Shown here in pieces: positions 26,514-38,500 of a DNA stretch of 64,000 nucleotides; position 1 is the first letter of the stretch; every line of letters begins with the position of its first letter. Both the position numbers and the translations under genes were made by a program. The notes below the pieces were generated by a model, which saw only the letters and a program-made list of their open reading frames with translations, was not told the DNA's origin and did not search any database. Source of the DNA: Phylloscopus collybita (Eukaryota > Chordata > Aves > Passeriformes > Phylloscopidae); the NCBI GenBank assembly GCA_027886175.1, contig JAJNNQ010000126.1, positions 2,663,501 through 2,727,500 of the forward strand. The letters run 5' to 3'.

Positions 26514-29500
26514 AGTCTCTTGCCCATGGCTCATCATCTTCCTCATGGAGGTAGCAGGAGATGCTACTACCTGATGCTACTGACTGAAATTCTGGTCTTA
26601 GAATGAGTGTCAAGAAGACAACAATAGTTGTCTTTAGTTTCCTAAAGCAAGAAGCTGACTGTAATTTTCCCCACATTTATCTGTTGCACCATACATCAAG
26701 TTGTATATCTGTCTATGTATTGCCATCATGCCACATAGCCAAGAGAAGTTCTCTGGATTACAAGGCCATTTCTTCAGATCCTGAATGCATGTGTAGAACA
26801 GGCAGCTTTGCATGTCTGTATAATTTCTAGCAAGAGCTGAGTTTGTCTGAAATTCAGTCAATGGAAAAAATACTAGACACTAAATGATGGATGATACACC
26901 TGACTAATTCTTTATGGCACTTTATCCTATATATGAAGTACACTTATGTATTTTATATCTTCTTATAGTTATGCTGATACACTATTGTCTATTAAGTCAG
27001 AGGCTTCATCTCAAGGCCAAGATTATTTAAGCTGGAATGATATCCAGAACTGCATTGACATGGTTAATATGCAAATTCAAGAAGAAAATGAAAGTAAGTA
27101 ATTCTTCCTCCACCTCCCGAAGAGGTCATAGTCGGGTCTTTGGTATGTAAATCTATGAGCTGAGTGGCCTCATTCAGATACCCTTGAGAAGAGGAGAGCA
27201 TTTAAAATTTTTGAAAGCCTGATGATCTTTAAATGTCCTTGAAATATTCCTGTTTGTTTCAGACAGCTCAAGGCTATCCTAGGGTGCCTGCCCTTCTGCA
27301 GTGTTACAAGTGCTATGGTTCTGCCTGCTTGGCAGTATCTTCCAGCCCTGGATGATCTCACTTTGGGAAATCTGCAGTTGTAAGCAAAGACCATACTGAG
27401 AGATAGGGGAGGAAATTACAATCAGTGTTCCACTGAAAAGTGTGTTTTAATGTGTCAGTGATTCCAAGTGATTGTTTTTCACAAGGGAGTCAGTAAGAAG
27501 TTATGCAAATGTAATGCAGTAATGCAAATATCTGTCTTGCTCTCCTTTTGGGTAACTTGATTTCCTGTCTGAAAGTAGCTTCTTATGCCCATGTGTTCTC
27601 AGTGTGAATGGATTTAGAGTTTATTTTTGAAGCTGAATGTAACTGTATTGCCATAAGAGGGTGGTGTTATATTAAATGTGACAGCTGCTCATTTGGGCTT
27701 CAAAAAAGCTAAAGCACCAAAATCTTCCACTGCACGTAGAAATTTGAGGCTGTCAAGTTATGCCAAATTTGCTGGAGCAAGGAGAGGCAGCTTTCAGACT
27801 GCCTGCCATTTGGGAAGCAGTCTGAGTACACTTTGAGAGCCTTGGAAAGACACAGGCTGCGCCTGCCCTTCCTGTGCTGCCATTAGTGCCGTGCGTGCTG
27901 CACGTTTCGTACTGGTAAGGGAAATTTTGTACTGCAGGATTTCTAAAACTGGCTGCATTAGTGCTTCCTATATCTGGCCCAGGGGTTGCCATGGATCCCC
28001 ACAGCTTGCTTGCCCTCTGGGAAGGTGGGGTGCTGAGCAGTTTATTTGACTGGCAGAGTCAATTTTTCTGTCTGGACCTCTGCACTTAGTAGGAGTTGGA
28101 ACAGACCTTGCAGTAGCAGTGGAAGTCTCCAGTACCAGTATAGCTGCTCTTGCTCTCAGTGACACTGACCTCTGCCTGGGAATGTTTAGAGAGGGCAGAT
28201 GGAGAGAGAGAAGAGGAATAGGGGAGGCCTCTGTTTCCATAAGCAAGTCCCATATCTGCATAGTCCCTCTTTTGAATCACCTTGGAAAAACTGCTCATTC
28301 CCCAAAGCCTTACGATGACCTGGATCTGTGACCTCGCCAGGTGGGTTGTGGTGGGTCTAGAGACACTTGGTGAGGGATGATCCACTTGTTGAGGAGGATC
28401 CAGGATGTCATCCCTCACAGGTGATTGAGGGATGCCTTGACTGATGCCTTTCTGGGGTGGCTTTAGGGACCACAAGCAGAGCTTTTCAGTACTGTTTAGG
28501 GGCAGGAGGAAATTGATCTGAAACTGTTGGGCCCAGTATGAAGAAAATGAGTTAAAATTTTATTAAATACACCGGGCCTTACTTTGTGACTGAAGTCCTG
28601 AGTGCCCCTGGTCACCATTGCCAGATTGGTTATTTACAGTGAAATTACAAGAAGTGAGGTTAAGTTGCTATGTAATGCTGTAGCTGGGAGTGCAGTATAG
28701 ATGCATTTGTCCAAATCAGGGTTTCAAGTACTGTGGTCTGAAATCACTTAAAAATAAAACTTTCAGCACTGTGAGCCAGTATGTTAAACATAGTAATATG
28801 TGATACCCAACATTTTCTTAAGCTTCATGTAGGTGCTTCTTCCCAGAAAATAGGAAAATCCGTTTTCCCTCTTTTAGCAAGGATCATTTTGAATTTTAGG
28901 AAGAATTTTATCCAGATAGATAAATAATTGTGATAGGAAAAAAAGTTGTATAGCATAATAGCTTCAAATGAATATAAGAACAAAAATAATTTAAAATCAG
29001 CTGCTGTTGCTGCCTCTGCTTCTTGTTTTGTGATTTTTCTGTTCTTCATGTTACTGCTTTGTGTGTACGTGATATCAGAAAAGCTGCAACTTCCTTTGGT
29101 AAGTGCATCTGTAATAACTTTTCTGTTTCATAGGAATCATTGCAATTGGACACATTAATGAAGCAGTTGACCAAGGAAATCCTGAGAAAACTCTAGAAGC
29201 CCTGCTATTGCCCACAGCCAAGCTGCAAGATGTGAGACCAGCAAATGCAAGGCATTACCAGGATGTTCTGCACCATGCCAAAGCACAGAAATGCAAGGTT
29301 AGAATTTTTACTCTGGTTCTTTGTGAGAAGTGAAATGTCAATTCTTTTCACTTGCTTCAGTGTCCTTGTCCTGGTCCCCTGATGTTTGTATTATCTTTGC
29401 CCAGCAAGGCTGTAAATAAGCCAGTGACAACAAACTGGCACTAAGTAATTTTGCACCTTAACTTTGACCGGCAAAGTGGATTAATTCTCAGTGTATTAAA

Positions 29501-32500
29501 ATTAAGACATTTTCTGCATACATCTTGCTATTGCTGTAAATCTCACTTATTTTAATTCTACTAGGCTGCTGCAGCTGTTACAAAATAAGGGCAGCAGCAA
29601 TACTTAGATAGTTGTGAATTTGTGTAAGGTCACAGTTACAGGACTGTGTCAGGCAGATAGCTACAATATGGGTGGAAAGTGAGGTTTTTTTCCAGAAAGA
29701 GGTCACAATTGTGGTGTTATTTAACAAATGTCTGGGAAGAATTTTGAGGAGTCTCCTTTGCTTATGTTGTTTTATTTTAGTGGAGTTTTGTGTGTGTTTC
29801 TTTTGCAGCTTTATCACGCAATAAGGAACTGATGGCCTTGTACGTGCCCTCAGTTCAGACCTATCTTAGCAGGATGCTGCTATCTGCTTCCCCAAAAGCA
29901 GTGGCCTGGTTAGCATTCCAGCATTCCAGCTCAGGGAAGCATAAACAAAGATCAGCCTAGCAGCTTGCAGGATGTGACTGAACACAAGGTTAGCTAAAGC
30001 TACCAGCACAGCACTTAAAATGTCCAGTGTCTGGAAGACACAATAAAATTCACACAGTGTGTCCCTAAGGTAACACGGTGAGCTGGAGAAAGTCTGCAGA
30101 CTTTGGGTTGTAAAGCCTCTTCCACCATTTGTGTTACCTCACCTGGGGTACCTGCTGTGAAACCATGTGCTTCTGTGATCTGCTGTCAGAACTTTTGAAA
30201 GGGGTGTTTGCACAAGTCAGCTTCTCACCAGGGTTCCCAGGTAAGGGTTGGTTTCACGCAGCCCTCAGTGCTGAAGAGCCTTCTCCCTCACCAGGTGTGC
30301 TGGGGAGGGTTTCAATAAGTGCATTCTGACCTCACCTGTCCTGGATGGGCTGGGGTCAGTATTTGTGGGGGTGCTGGCTGCACAGTGCTGGCCCAGGACA
30401 TGCAATGGCTATGCACAGTGAACCAGGATGTCCCCAAGGCAGAGACCTACAGCCCACAGGTGCCTGCACACAGCAGTCCTTCCCTGGCTCATTCCTGCCA
30501 GCTGCCCCAGTGCTCCCCAGATGCAAACCTGGTGCCTACTCCTGTCCTGGTGTGAATGTGCTCACAGGAAACAAATGAGCATTTCCAGATTCTGGGATAA
30601 AAATTGTACAATCTCTTTGAAGTCTTCTCAGTTTAAGGATTTTTGGTGTTCCTAGAGACTGCTGCTGGCCTTTCTCTTTTGAGCCATTTTGGTTTTGCAG
30701 TGTTCTGACAACTATTTGGAGTACCTTCACTGTGAACAGTAGTGTTGCTCCTGTTTCAGAAGAGAACAAGACACAGTGCTCCCAAAAGAAACACTCAGAT
30801 GCATACTTATTCTTTACAGTGATCAGTCAGAGATATGACCATTCTTTAGGTAAAAATATGATTTAGCCTGACATTTCGTTAAAAACAATCTGAACACAAT
30901 TGTAAAGGTAGTGCAGTTTCTGAAATCTGTCTGTTTTCCACTTTTTTCTGATCCCTGTTTGTAAAGCAGATCTGTCTTCATTTGTGTTTAGCGTGTTTTA
31001 AGGGTGAGTTGTGGTAAAAGGAAGCATTTGATTTACAAGGATCAGATAGGCCTCCCTATAAACTTCCTGCTCCAACATCTGGAAAAACAAATGTGTCAAA
31101 CCTACTCACTTATTCCAAGCAGCTTTCTGTCCCTTCCCCATAGCTGTGGTGGTTTGGGGGAGTCTGCACCCAAATCTGCCAGAACGCATTACAGGTCTTT
31201 ATCTCAGATCTGACCTCTTTCCTCCTTGCTTGAGACTGAAAATGGAAATCTGGAACTCATTTTGCCCTGTAAATCTTAAACCACAGCTTTTAACAGTTCT
31301 GAAAGCCTTTTCAAACCAAATGTACTCAGGTCCCAGTGAAGAGAAACTCTGTGTTAAGGGAGTGTATCGTGGATAACTGGGAAGTCAAACAGATGGACCA
31401 AATGACCATGTTTGGTCGTAGGGGTTTTTTTGTGTGATAGGTACAGAGGTTTTAGTTAGGTTCACCTAGTTTAAATTTTTGATAGTTGTGTAATATTTGA
31501 ATTATTTTAGAGTTATCTTTAAAATTTGTTCTTCTGTGTGTTGAACGAATGGCAGGATTACAACTAACTTAATTTAAGATCCAGAAGAAATAGAAAGAGG
31601 GGAGAGTCATGAGGCTGCAAATTCCCTTGAGGCATTTTCCAGTGCAACTTGTTTTATTTAAGTAACGTTTTTTTACAATACTATTATCAAAACAATATAA
31701 AACATTTTTATCCCCACTTACATGGTGCAGTTACAAATTCAAACAACAACCACAGAGCTCATTTTCTTGGAACTTAGCACATACGTAGGTTTTCAGTTCC
31801 TGTAAAGGTGCAGGTTGACCCATTTTTACTAACAGCCAATGGTAACTAGCTGCAGTGTTTGTAACACTGTAGGTATTTCCTGTGAGGATGTGGAAATGGA
31901 CAGTACTACAAAACAGCTTCCCCGTTTTGCTTACCAAGCAAGAGCAGTACATGCCTGGATTCAGGCTGATAAGGGTTGGCTCCCAGCAGCCCCCGTGGAT
32001 TATGGAAGTGCAGGTGCTGACGAAGTGGAAGAACAAGTCTCCAGTGCAGAGCTGGTTGAGCAGCCTCATAGGAGAGGTGGCCTTGGAAGAGTCAGGCTCT
32101 GTATCCACGGCTGTAGATTTGCTGTTCTGTGAACCTATGGGGACTTTGTATTTCCAACATCCAGGGCACTGTTTGCTCTTGACTGCACCCAGGCATCTAG
32201 AAAGTACTTTTAATTGTTCCCATTTTCACCAGGCCAAAAACTCGTTTTTGTATCACTGTTCCTGCAGTGATTGTTGGCTGAGAGCTAATTTGAACTGTCA
32301 TGAATTGCCCTAGAAGTGCTGTTTGGATGCTGATTCCTCTTCTGGTAGTTAGAGGCTGTGGTGACTGATACTCTGGCCATTTCCCCATGGCCAGAAAGTG
32401 ATCTCAGAAAGAAATGGAGGTGCAGAGCTACTTCCCTGAATCTAGGTACACAGGTGTTGCAATACATGTGATAAAGTTATAGAGCAGGAGAAGCATATTT

Positions 32501-35500
32501 TTTGACATATTCCTTGAGTGGGAGGAAGTAAATTTAACTTTGTGTTTTCTAACACATTTTACTTGAAGTATAAGTGTCGCACCTGAGATTTGTTGCTGTC
32601 TGTGTTAATACGATACAAAATCACAATTCCAGTTACAGAAATAAATTCATTTTTCCCTGGATATTTTAACCATTGTTAGATAAATATTGGATTGGCTTCT
32701 AATCTTTGACATCAGAAAATAAAGGAAAGGGTCGAGACAACTGTTCAGGCTGCTGAGACACAAAGCGATTAGGTAAAAAGAATACAGCCCATCTGTGTTG
32801 TAGAAGTAATAGTTGACGTGATGGATGATGAGGATAATATTGCTTGGCACAAAGCAGATGGCAAAGATGGTAAGAATCAAAAGGCTGACTTTAACATACC
32901 AGAACCACTCGTGGGTCTTGAGCGTTCGTATGATGGAGACGTAGCAGAACACGATGGTGGCCAGCGGCACCACGAACCCGAAGACCGCCAGGGACACGTA
33001 GTAGTAGAACTGGAACTTGGACACGGCCTCGCAGGCGCTGTGCACGTCGTGGCAGGTGTAGATGTCCAGCTGCTTCACGTAGTAGCTCTGCTGCATGATG
33101 GCCAGAGGGAGCATGTAGAGGAAGACGGCGGCCCAGACGGCGGCGCAGGCGGCGGTGGCGTAGGCGCGCTTCGGGAGGCTCTTGTAGGTGAAGGGGTGGA
33201 CGATGGCCACGTAGCGGCTGAGGCTGATGCATGTCAGCAGCAGGATGGAGCAGTACATGTTGCCGTAGAAGACGGCGGTGGCCGCCCGGCACATGGTCTC
33301 CCCGAATATCCAGTTGTTCCCGTTGAGGTGGTAGGCTATCTTGAAGGGCAGCGCGATGCAGAAGAGCAGGTCGGAGGCGGCCAGGTTTGCGTAGAGGACG
33401 GCGGTGCAGACGGAGCGGATCCTGAAGAGCAGCATCCACAGAATGACGGCGTTGGACGGCACGCCCAGCAGCACGGCGCTGAGGTAGACAGCAGGTATCA
33501 GCTTGGTGCTCAGAGGGCCGGTCAGGTACTCCAGCGTGGCGTTGCTCACTTCTGTTAGCGTGGAGTCGTTCGACCTTTTGGAAGTGCATTTGTTTTCTCT
33601 GATGTGGATGGTTGTTGTTTCCCCTTCTATGGCATGAGGGGGGATGTAGTCGTAGTCTCTCGCTGAGATTCCACGGAAAGTTTTGATAAGAGACACCGTT
33701 TTAATCGCAGAGCCATTCTGTGAAAATTCTGAAGCTTAGAAATGAAACAAAGTTAGAATTGTTAAAATGGACAAAATACTGTATTAACAACATAACTCAC
33801 CCTCAGGAACAGGGAAAGATAACCATCTCTTTGTGAAAAGAAATATAAGTTTAAAATATCTGGGGGCATTCTCCTCTGCTTTGGGTGTTGAACACAGCCT
33901 TCACACAGTCTATTGACAACAGCCTTCATTTATCATTTCACACCAAATCTTGAAAATTCATCATTAGTGTAGTGTTAGCTACATGATCTTTCTGCATTTT
34001 GAGTGTTTTCAGTAATCTTTGGTGAAAAATACGAGGCACTTCTGTAACGCTTACAACCAGTGGAAGGTTTACCCCAGGAGTAGTAATGTTGGTCATTCAT
34101 CATATAAACAGTTTTTGTTTAGGCTTGATCACACACCATTACAATCCTTGTCACTCCACATATGAAATGCATGACTGCAAAAGATGCAAAAAGCACTATC
34201 TAGTCTAACAGAGGCTGAAACTTTCAAATTAAAAAACTGAAGTTACCCTTGGTTTTTTTTTGGTCTCACATGTGAAATTGTTATTCTTCAGCTTTGGACT
34301 AAAGCAAACCAGATCTTTTCAGCTTCTCGTACCTGAGCAAGGGCTTGAGAGTTGAAAACAAATGGTTGGGCATTAAGTGTAATTTAATGGCATTAAGGTA
34401 TTAAGTGTAATTTACTGGGAAGTGAATAAAACTTTTCAAGCAGCAGGAAAATTTTTAGTGGGTAAATATTGTCAGCATGTGGGAAAAACAATAATACTAT
34501 TTTATAACACCTGTTCCTCAGTCTTTAGTAGAGAAGTTTGTAGAGACATTGACATTTCCACATGAAACACAAATGTGTTCAAAACGCTTTTTGAACCCAT
34601 GTGTTGCAAAATAGATTCTGCTCAGTAAACAACTGTGTAAATATTTGCGTCACTTAAATTTTCAAAGCTGCATTTCATGCAAAAATACATCCTGTATAGC
34701 CTACAGCATGCACCATGAAACTGGAATTCAGAAGCAAACTGAAATACAGATGAAAATCTTCAGACTTCTTTTTTACCTTACCATGTTTTAATAAAACAAG
34801 GAAAACAATGTTATTAATGTTCACTGGCAGATTTACAGTAGAATGTTTTAAAACAATAATTAGTAGACTGCTTAGTTTTTAGTAGTTTTTTGGTGGTTAC
34901 TCCAGAAAACTAGTTTTAACCACTTATTAAAAGTCATACATGTACCTGCAAGTGCTGGCGTGTGTGTAGATAGATAGATAGATATAGGTATAAATACATA
35001 TATATGTATATTGTAGTTGTATACACATATATATGTATTTATGTATACCAGCTTTTCAAGTTGAGCTTAATTTGAAAACAGTTTTAATTCTAGAAAGGTA
35101 AAAAACACATTTATTATTTGATCATTTCCTTTAGTTATTTTTGTCACATTAGTCATCAGAGCATTTCCTTCTAATAACACCATCTATGAAGTTGTAAAAC
35201 AAGACACTACAGGTTTAAAATTATCAAATCATTACAAAAGTATTGGATAAAAGATGCGTCTTCAGTAAGCGCAGAAAGTTTCCTTAAATAAAACTCTTTA
35301 TAGAAAATGACTGGCAGGGGCAAGGTGTCACTGAAATGAAAGAATAAAAATCTGCTTAGAAGGAGACATCCTGGAGCAGTTTTCTGTAATTGGTCCATGC
35401 GTGTGCAACTCATTTCAAGTTTGCAGCGGGTAGAGCAGCAGCATTATCAAAAAGTCCACGTTACTGAATAAAATACGGAATAGATACAGAAAGGAGAACT

Positions 35501-38500
35501 CACCTGTAGTGCAAAGACTGGAGGTAAGAGAGAGCAGTCCAGTGAAAAACAGTATCTTCATTGTAGTGTGTGAAATCCAGCCAGCTGGACGATGGTGCTG
35601 TGCTAGTTCATCTCAGGGGACGTTTTCTGGGGGCCTTTTCCCCTCTGTAAGGGACTAAAGAATGAATGATCTCTCCTCCAGAAGCATCCTGTAAGCGTGA
35701 GGTTTATGGTAAGGAGCTAATTTGTTCTTTGTCTACTACAGCAAGAGGGTGTGACGTATCCAAGTATGCACACATGACTCAGTTTCAGCCTCAGCTCAAC
35801 ACAGAGATAAAATTGCTTTACAGCAGCAATTTAACTCCTCATTTACCACGAGCCTGAAGCTGATACACAGGGTTCTGCTGAAATGTGTGCATACAGATAT
35901 TTGGAGTAAAAAGGATGTTTTCTGGAAAAACCAAGGGGTGTGTTTAGTAAATCCTCAAGGGTCTCATTCAGAGACCAAAATGTCACGTGGCTGAACTCTG
36001 CACCCCTCTCCAGGGAGAGGCCGGGCTTGCAGAGGAGTGTGTGGTGATCTCAGTTTAGAAAAAGGCGAAGGTGGAAAGAAGCCACACATGCAAACATGCC
36101 TTAGGAAAACTGCATTCTGCTTTGCCTTTTGCCTTCCTACCCACTGTTAGCTGTCTGTCTCCTTCAATCCACCTACTGCCTCCCCTCAGAGAGTTTCCGC
36201 CCCTCCGCAGAGTGCAGTCTCTAAAACCTTTCCCCTATTTTCATTTGCTGCTTTGTTGATCCCTTCCTTTTTCTCTGCCTGGCTTTTTTTTCTTTTTTTT
36301 TTTCTTTTTTTTCTTTTTTTTTCCTTTTTTTTCTTTTTGTTTTCTCCTCTTTTTTTTTTTTTCCCTTCAATGCCAAAATTGAAGGAAACAACAGCATGTT
36401 TAAGTAAGCAAAATTAGCCCAAGTCTTGGTGTGGCTTCCAGGCAAGTCGTGAGGCTCAGCATAAAATGTACTTGGCTCCAGAGCAGTATTTGTGTCTGAT
36501 CTTGTATTTGATGTGTAAAAGCTGGATACCAGATGAGGAACTCTTTTCAGTTTCTCAATGCTTTTCTCAAAATTCAGTGGCAGTTTGGGAATTTATTAGA
36601 CATTCTCACCTAATGCTAGCTCTAACTCTCACGTGGTAGAAAAATAAGCAGTATGTGTTCACTGTCCTGTGATTGTCTGACACCTTCATGTTATTTGTGT
36701 ATTCTGCTACCTTTTTACATATATCATGCAAGCTGAAGAGCATGTCTTTAGGGTTATTTATAATGTTTCCTCTTTGTAGTTTCTGTGGATATCAGATTCA
36801 TTAGATCTTCTGAGGTTCAGTGCTTAGCCAGAGATACTCATTGCAAAGCTGCTTCTTTGTCTACACAGTTCCACTTTGAATGTGTTTCTAGTTGGTTTTT
36901 TTTTATGTTGTGTATATTGTCCCAGATGTCTCCCAGCTGATACATTCCAGCTTCTCTCATCATTAGTCTATTACAGGCCTGCACTCCTATTTCCTCTTTA
37001 GCATGAATTTCCCACCCACCTACTGGATTGGATGTTAAATATTACTTTAACCCTGTTTTATCTGCTGAAGTGCTGGTATCACCAGTGAATCTGGGCAATA
37101 GGGCTACTTACACTTCCTGTTTTAACTTGGGTTTAATGCCATGCATTTTAGGCCTGAAAGAGGTGTGGTGCCTATTTTGCTGCTTAATCACAGAAATGCT
37201 TGCATGAGCTAAGACATTATTACTAAACCTGACCTGTCCCTCTTATGTCAGTTTTCTCTGTTATTTTCTAATTCTATTCAGTTTTCTAATATAACATTTA
37301 CTTAGGTATAGACAAGGATCCTTTCCAAATAAGGGATTTTGAAAAAATGCCAACTTCCTGCAGTCTTCTGCTACTCTCTCCTACTATCAGAGTGCTGCCT
37401 GATAACGTGTGATTTCATGTGACTGTGTTTACTTTGCCTACATATCATGGAAATAAAAGTGTTTCAATTTTTATTGATCTTTAGTCAAATGAATTCTATG
37501 CCAGCCATATCAGCAAATTCTCCTGTTCTTCTGGACATCAAAACTTTCAGAGCTTTGTATCTGAACGGGATCTTTTTCAATTCAGTGAATAGACTATAAA
37601 TGAGTTTCACTGATGATTTTAAACGGTGAAATCCTTTTGAGTGTTCAAGGGCTTTGCAAAGCAGGGGTTGTATATTGGAGCTGTATCAGTATATATTGAG
37701 ACAACTCATATTATTCAGTTTTTTCAAGGTTTTTTACTGTCCTTTTCCCAGGAATGTCAAGATGAATCAGCGCTTCTGTGGCTGGATGAAATACAAAGAG
37801 GAATCAATGACAGCAATAACAACATAAAGGAAGCAGCAATCTGTAAGCATTTACCTGCATCTGCACTGCTCTTGTTTTTCTTGGTCTTGGGAAACTAAAA
37901 TTGATAGCTTATGTTTTCCACTTCAGGGAGAGTGAAAGCCCTTTAAATACATGAAAAGAAATGAATGTGTGTTCATTGTCATACGGAAACTGAGATGACT
38001 TAAAACTCAGGAGTGATGTTAGTTCTATCTGAAGTGGTAAACTTTAAGGTGGGGCTAATAATTCAGTAGATTTGGTTATACAGGTTAACATCATAACCAA
38101 TCTCTCTAATGCCAGTGTATCTTCATGTAGTTAATGAAATATATGAATGAGAAGGGATATGCTGTTCAGGAACTTGTTTTGCTATACATAAGACTAAAAT
38201 CTTTATGCATATTGTAAGAGCAAATTTTTATGTTTACAATTTATTATAACTTTTCATTCATAATTATTCATTCATAAATTATTATTGTTATTTATTCAGT
38301 AGTATTATTTATTCAATAATTATTATAGTTAGTTTGTTATTATTAGTTTGTTGTTATTAATATTTATTCATTATTATTTATTCATTCATAATTTATTAAT
38401 TCTGTACAAATTATTAATATTTCTCCATATTGTTTTTCACGGGATGCTGACAAACAAAAATCAGGAATGTATTAACTTTTTAAAACAGTGTAAAAGAAAT

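Larger units (their letters stand above)
24587..26968 (+). other. IQGAP2: IQGAP2 intron
   Basis: Contains a decayed CR1-like remnant (25683-25900) and a 57-base T tract (26456-26512). No exon recognised. Confidence 0.8.
29298..37751 (+). other. IQGAP2: Largest IQGAP2 intron in the window (8.45 kb), host of F2RL2
   Basis: Contains the complete minus-strand F2RL2 gene plus a polypyrimidine tract (36284-36364). The parts 29298-31650 and 35600-37751 show no other gene. The F2RL2 promoter should lie just above 35561 but has no visible TATA box. Confidence 0.9.

Noticed and set aside
31839..32313. A 143-codon plus-strand open frame near F2RL2
   Set aside because: It lies opposite the likely F2RL2 3' UTR, has no splice or domain support, and its composition looks random.
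32818..33589. Open frames of 246 (+) and 232 (-) codons overlapping F2RL2
   Set aside because: They are other-frame readings of the GC-rich F2RL2 exon with biased composition and no family resemblance.
33694..33696. GTG at 33696 as the F2RL2 start
   Set aside because: The frame is open further upstream to an acceptor at 33735, and exon 1 supplies an ATG with a signal peptide in the right phase.
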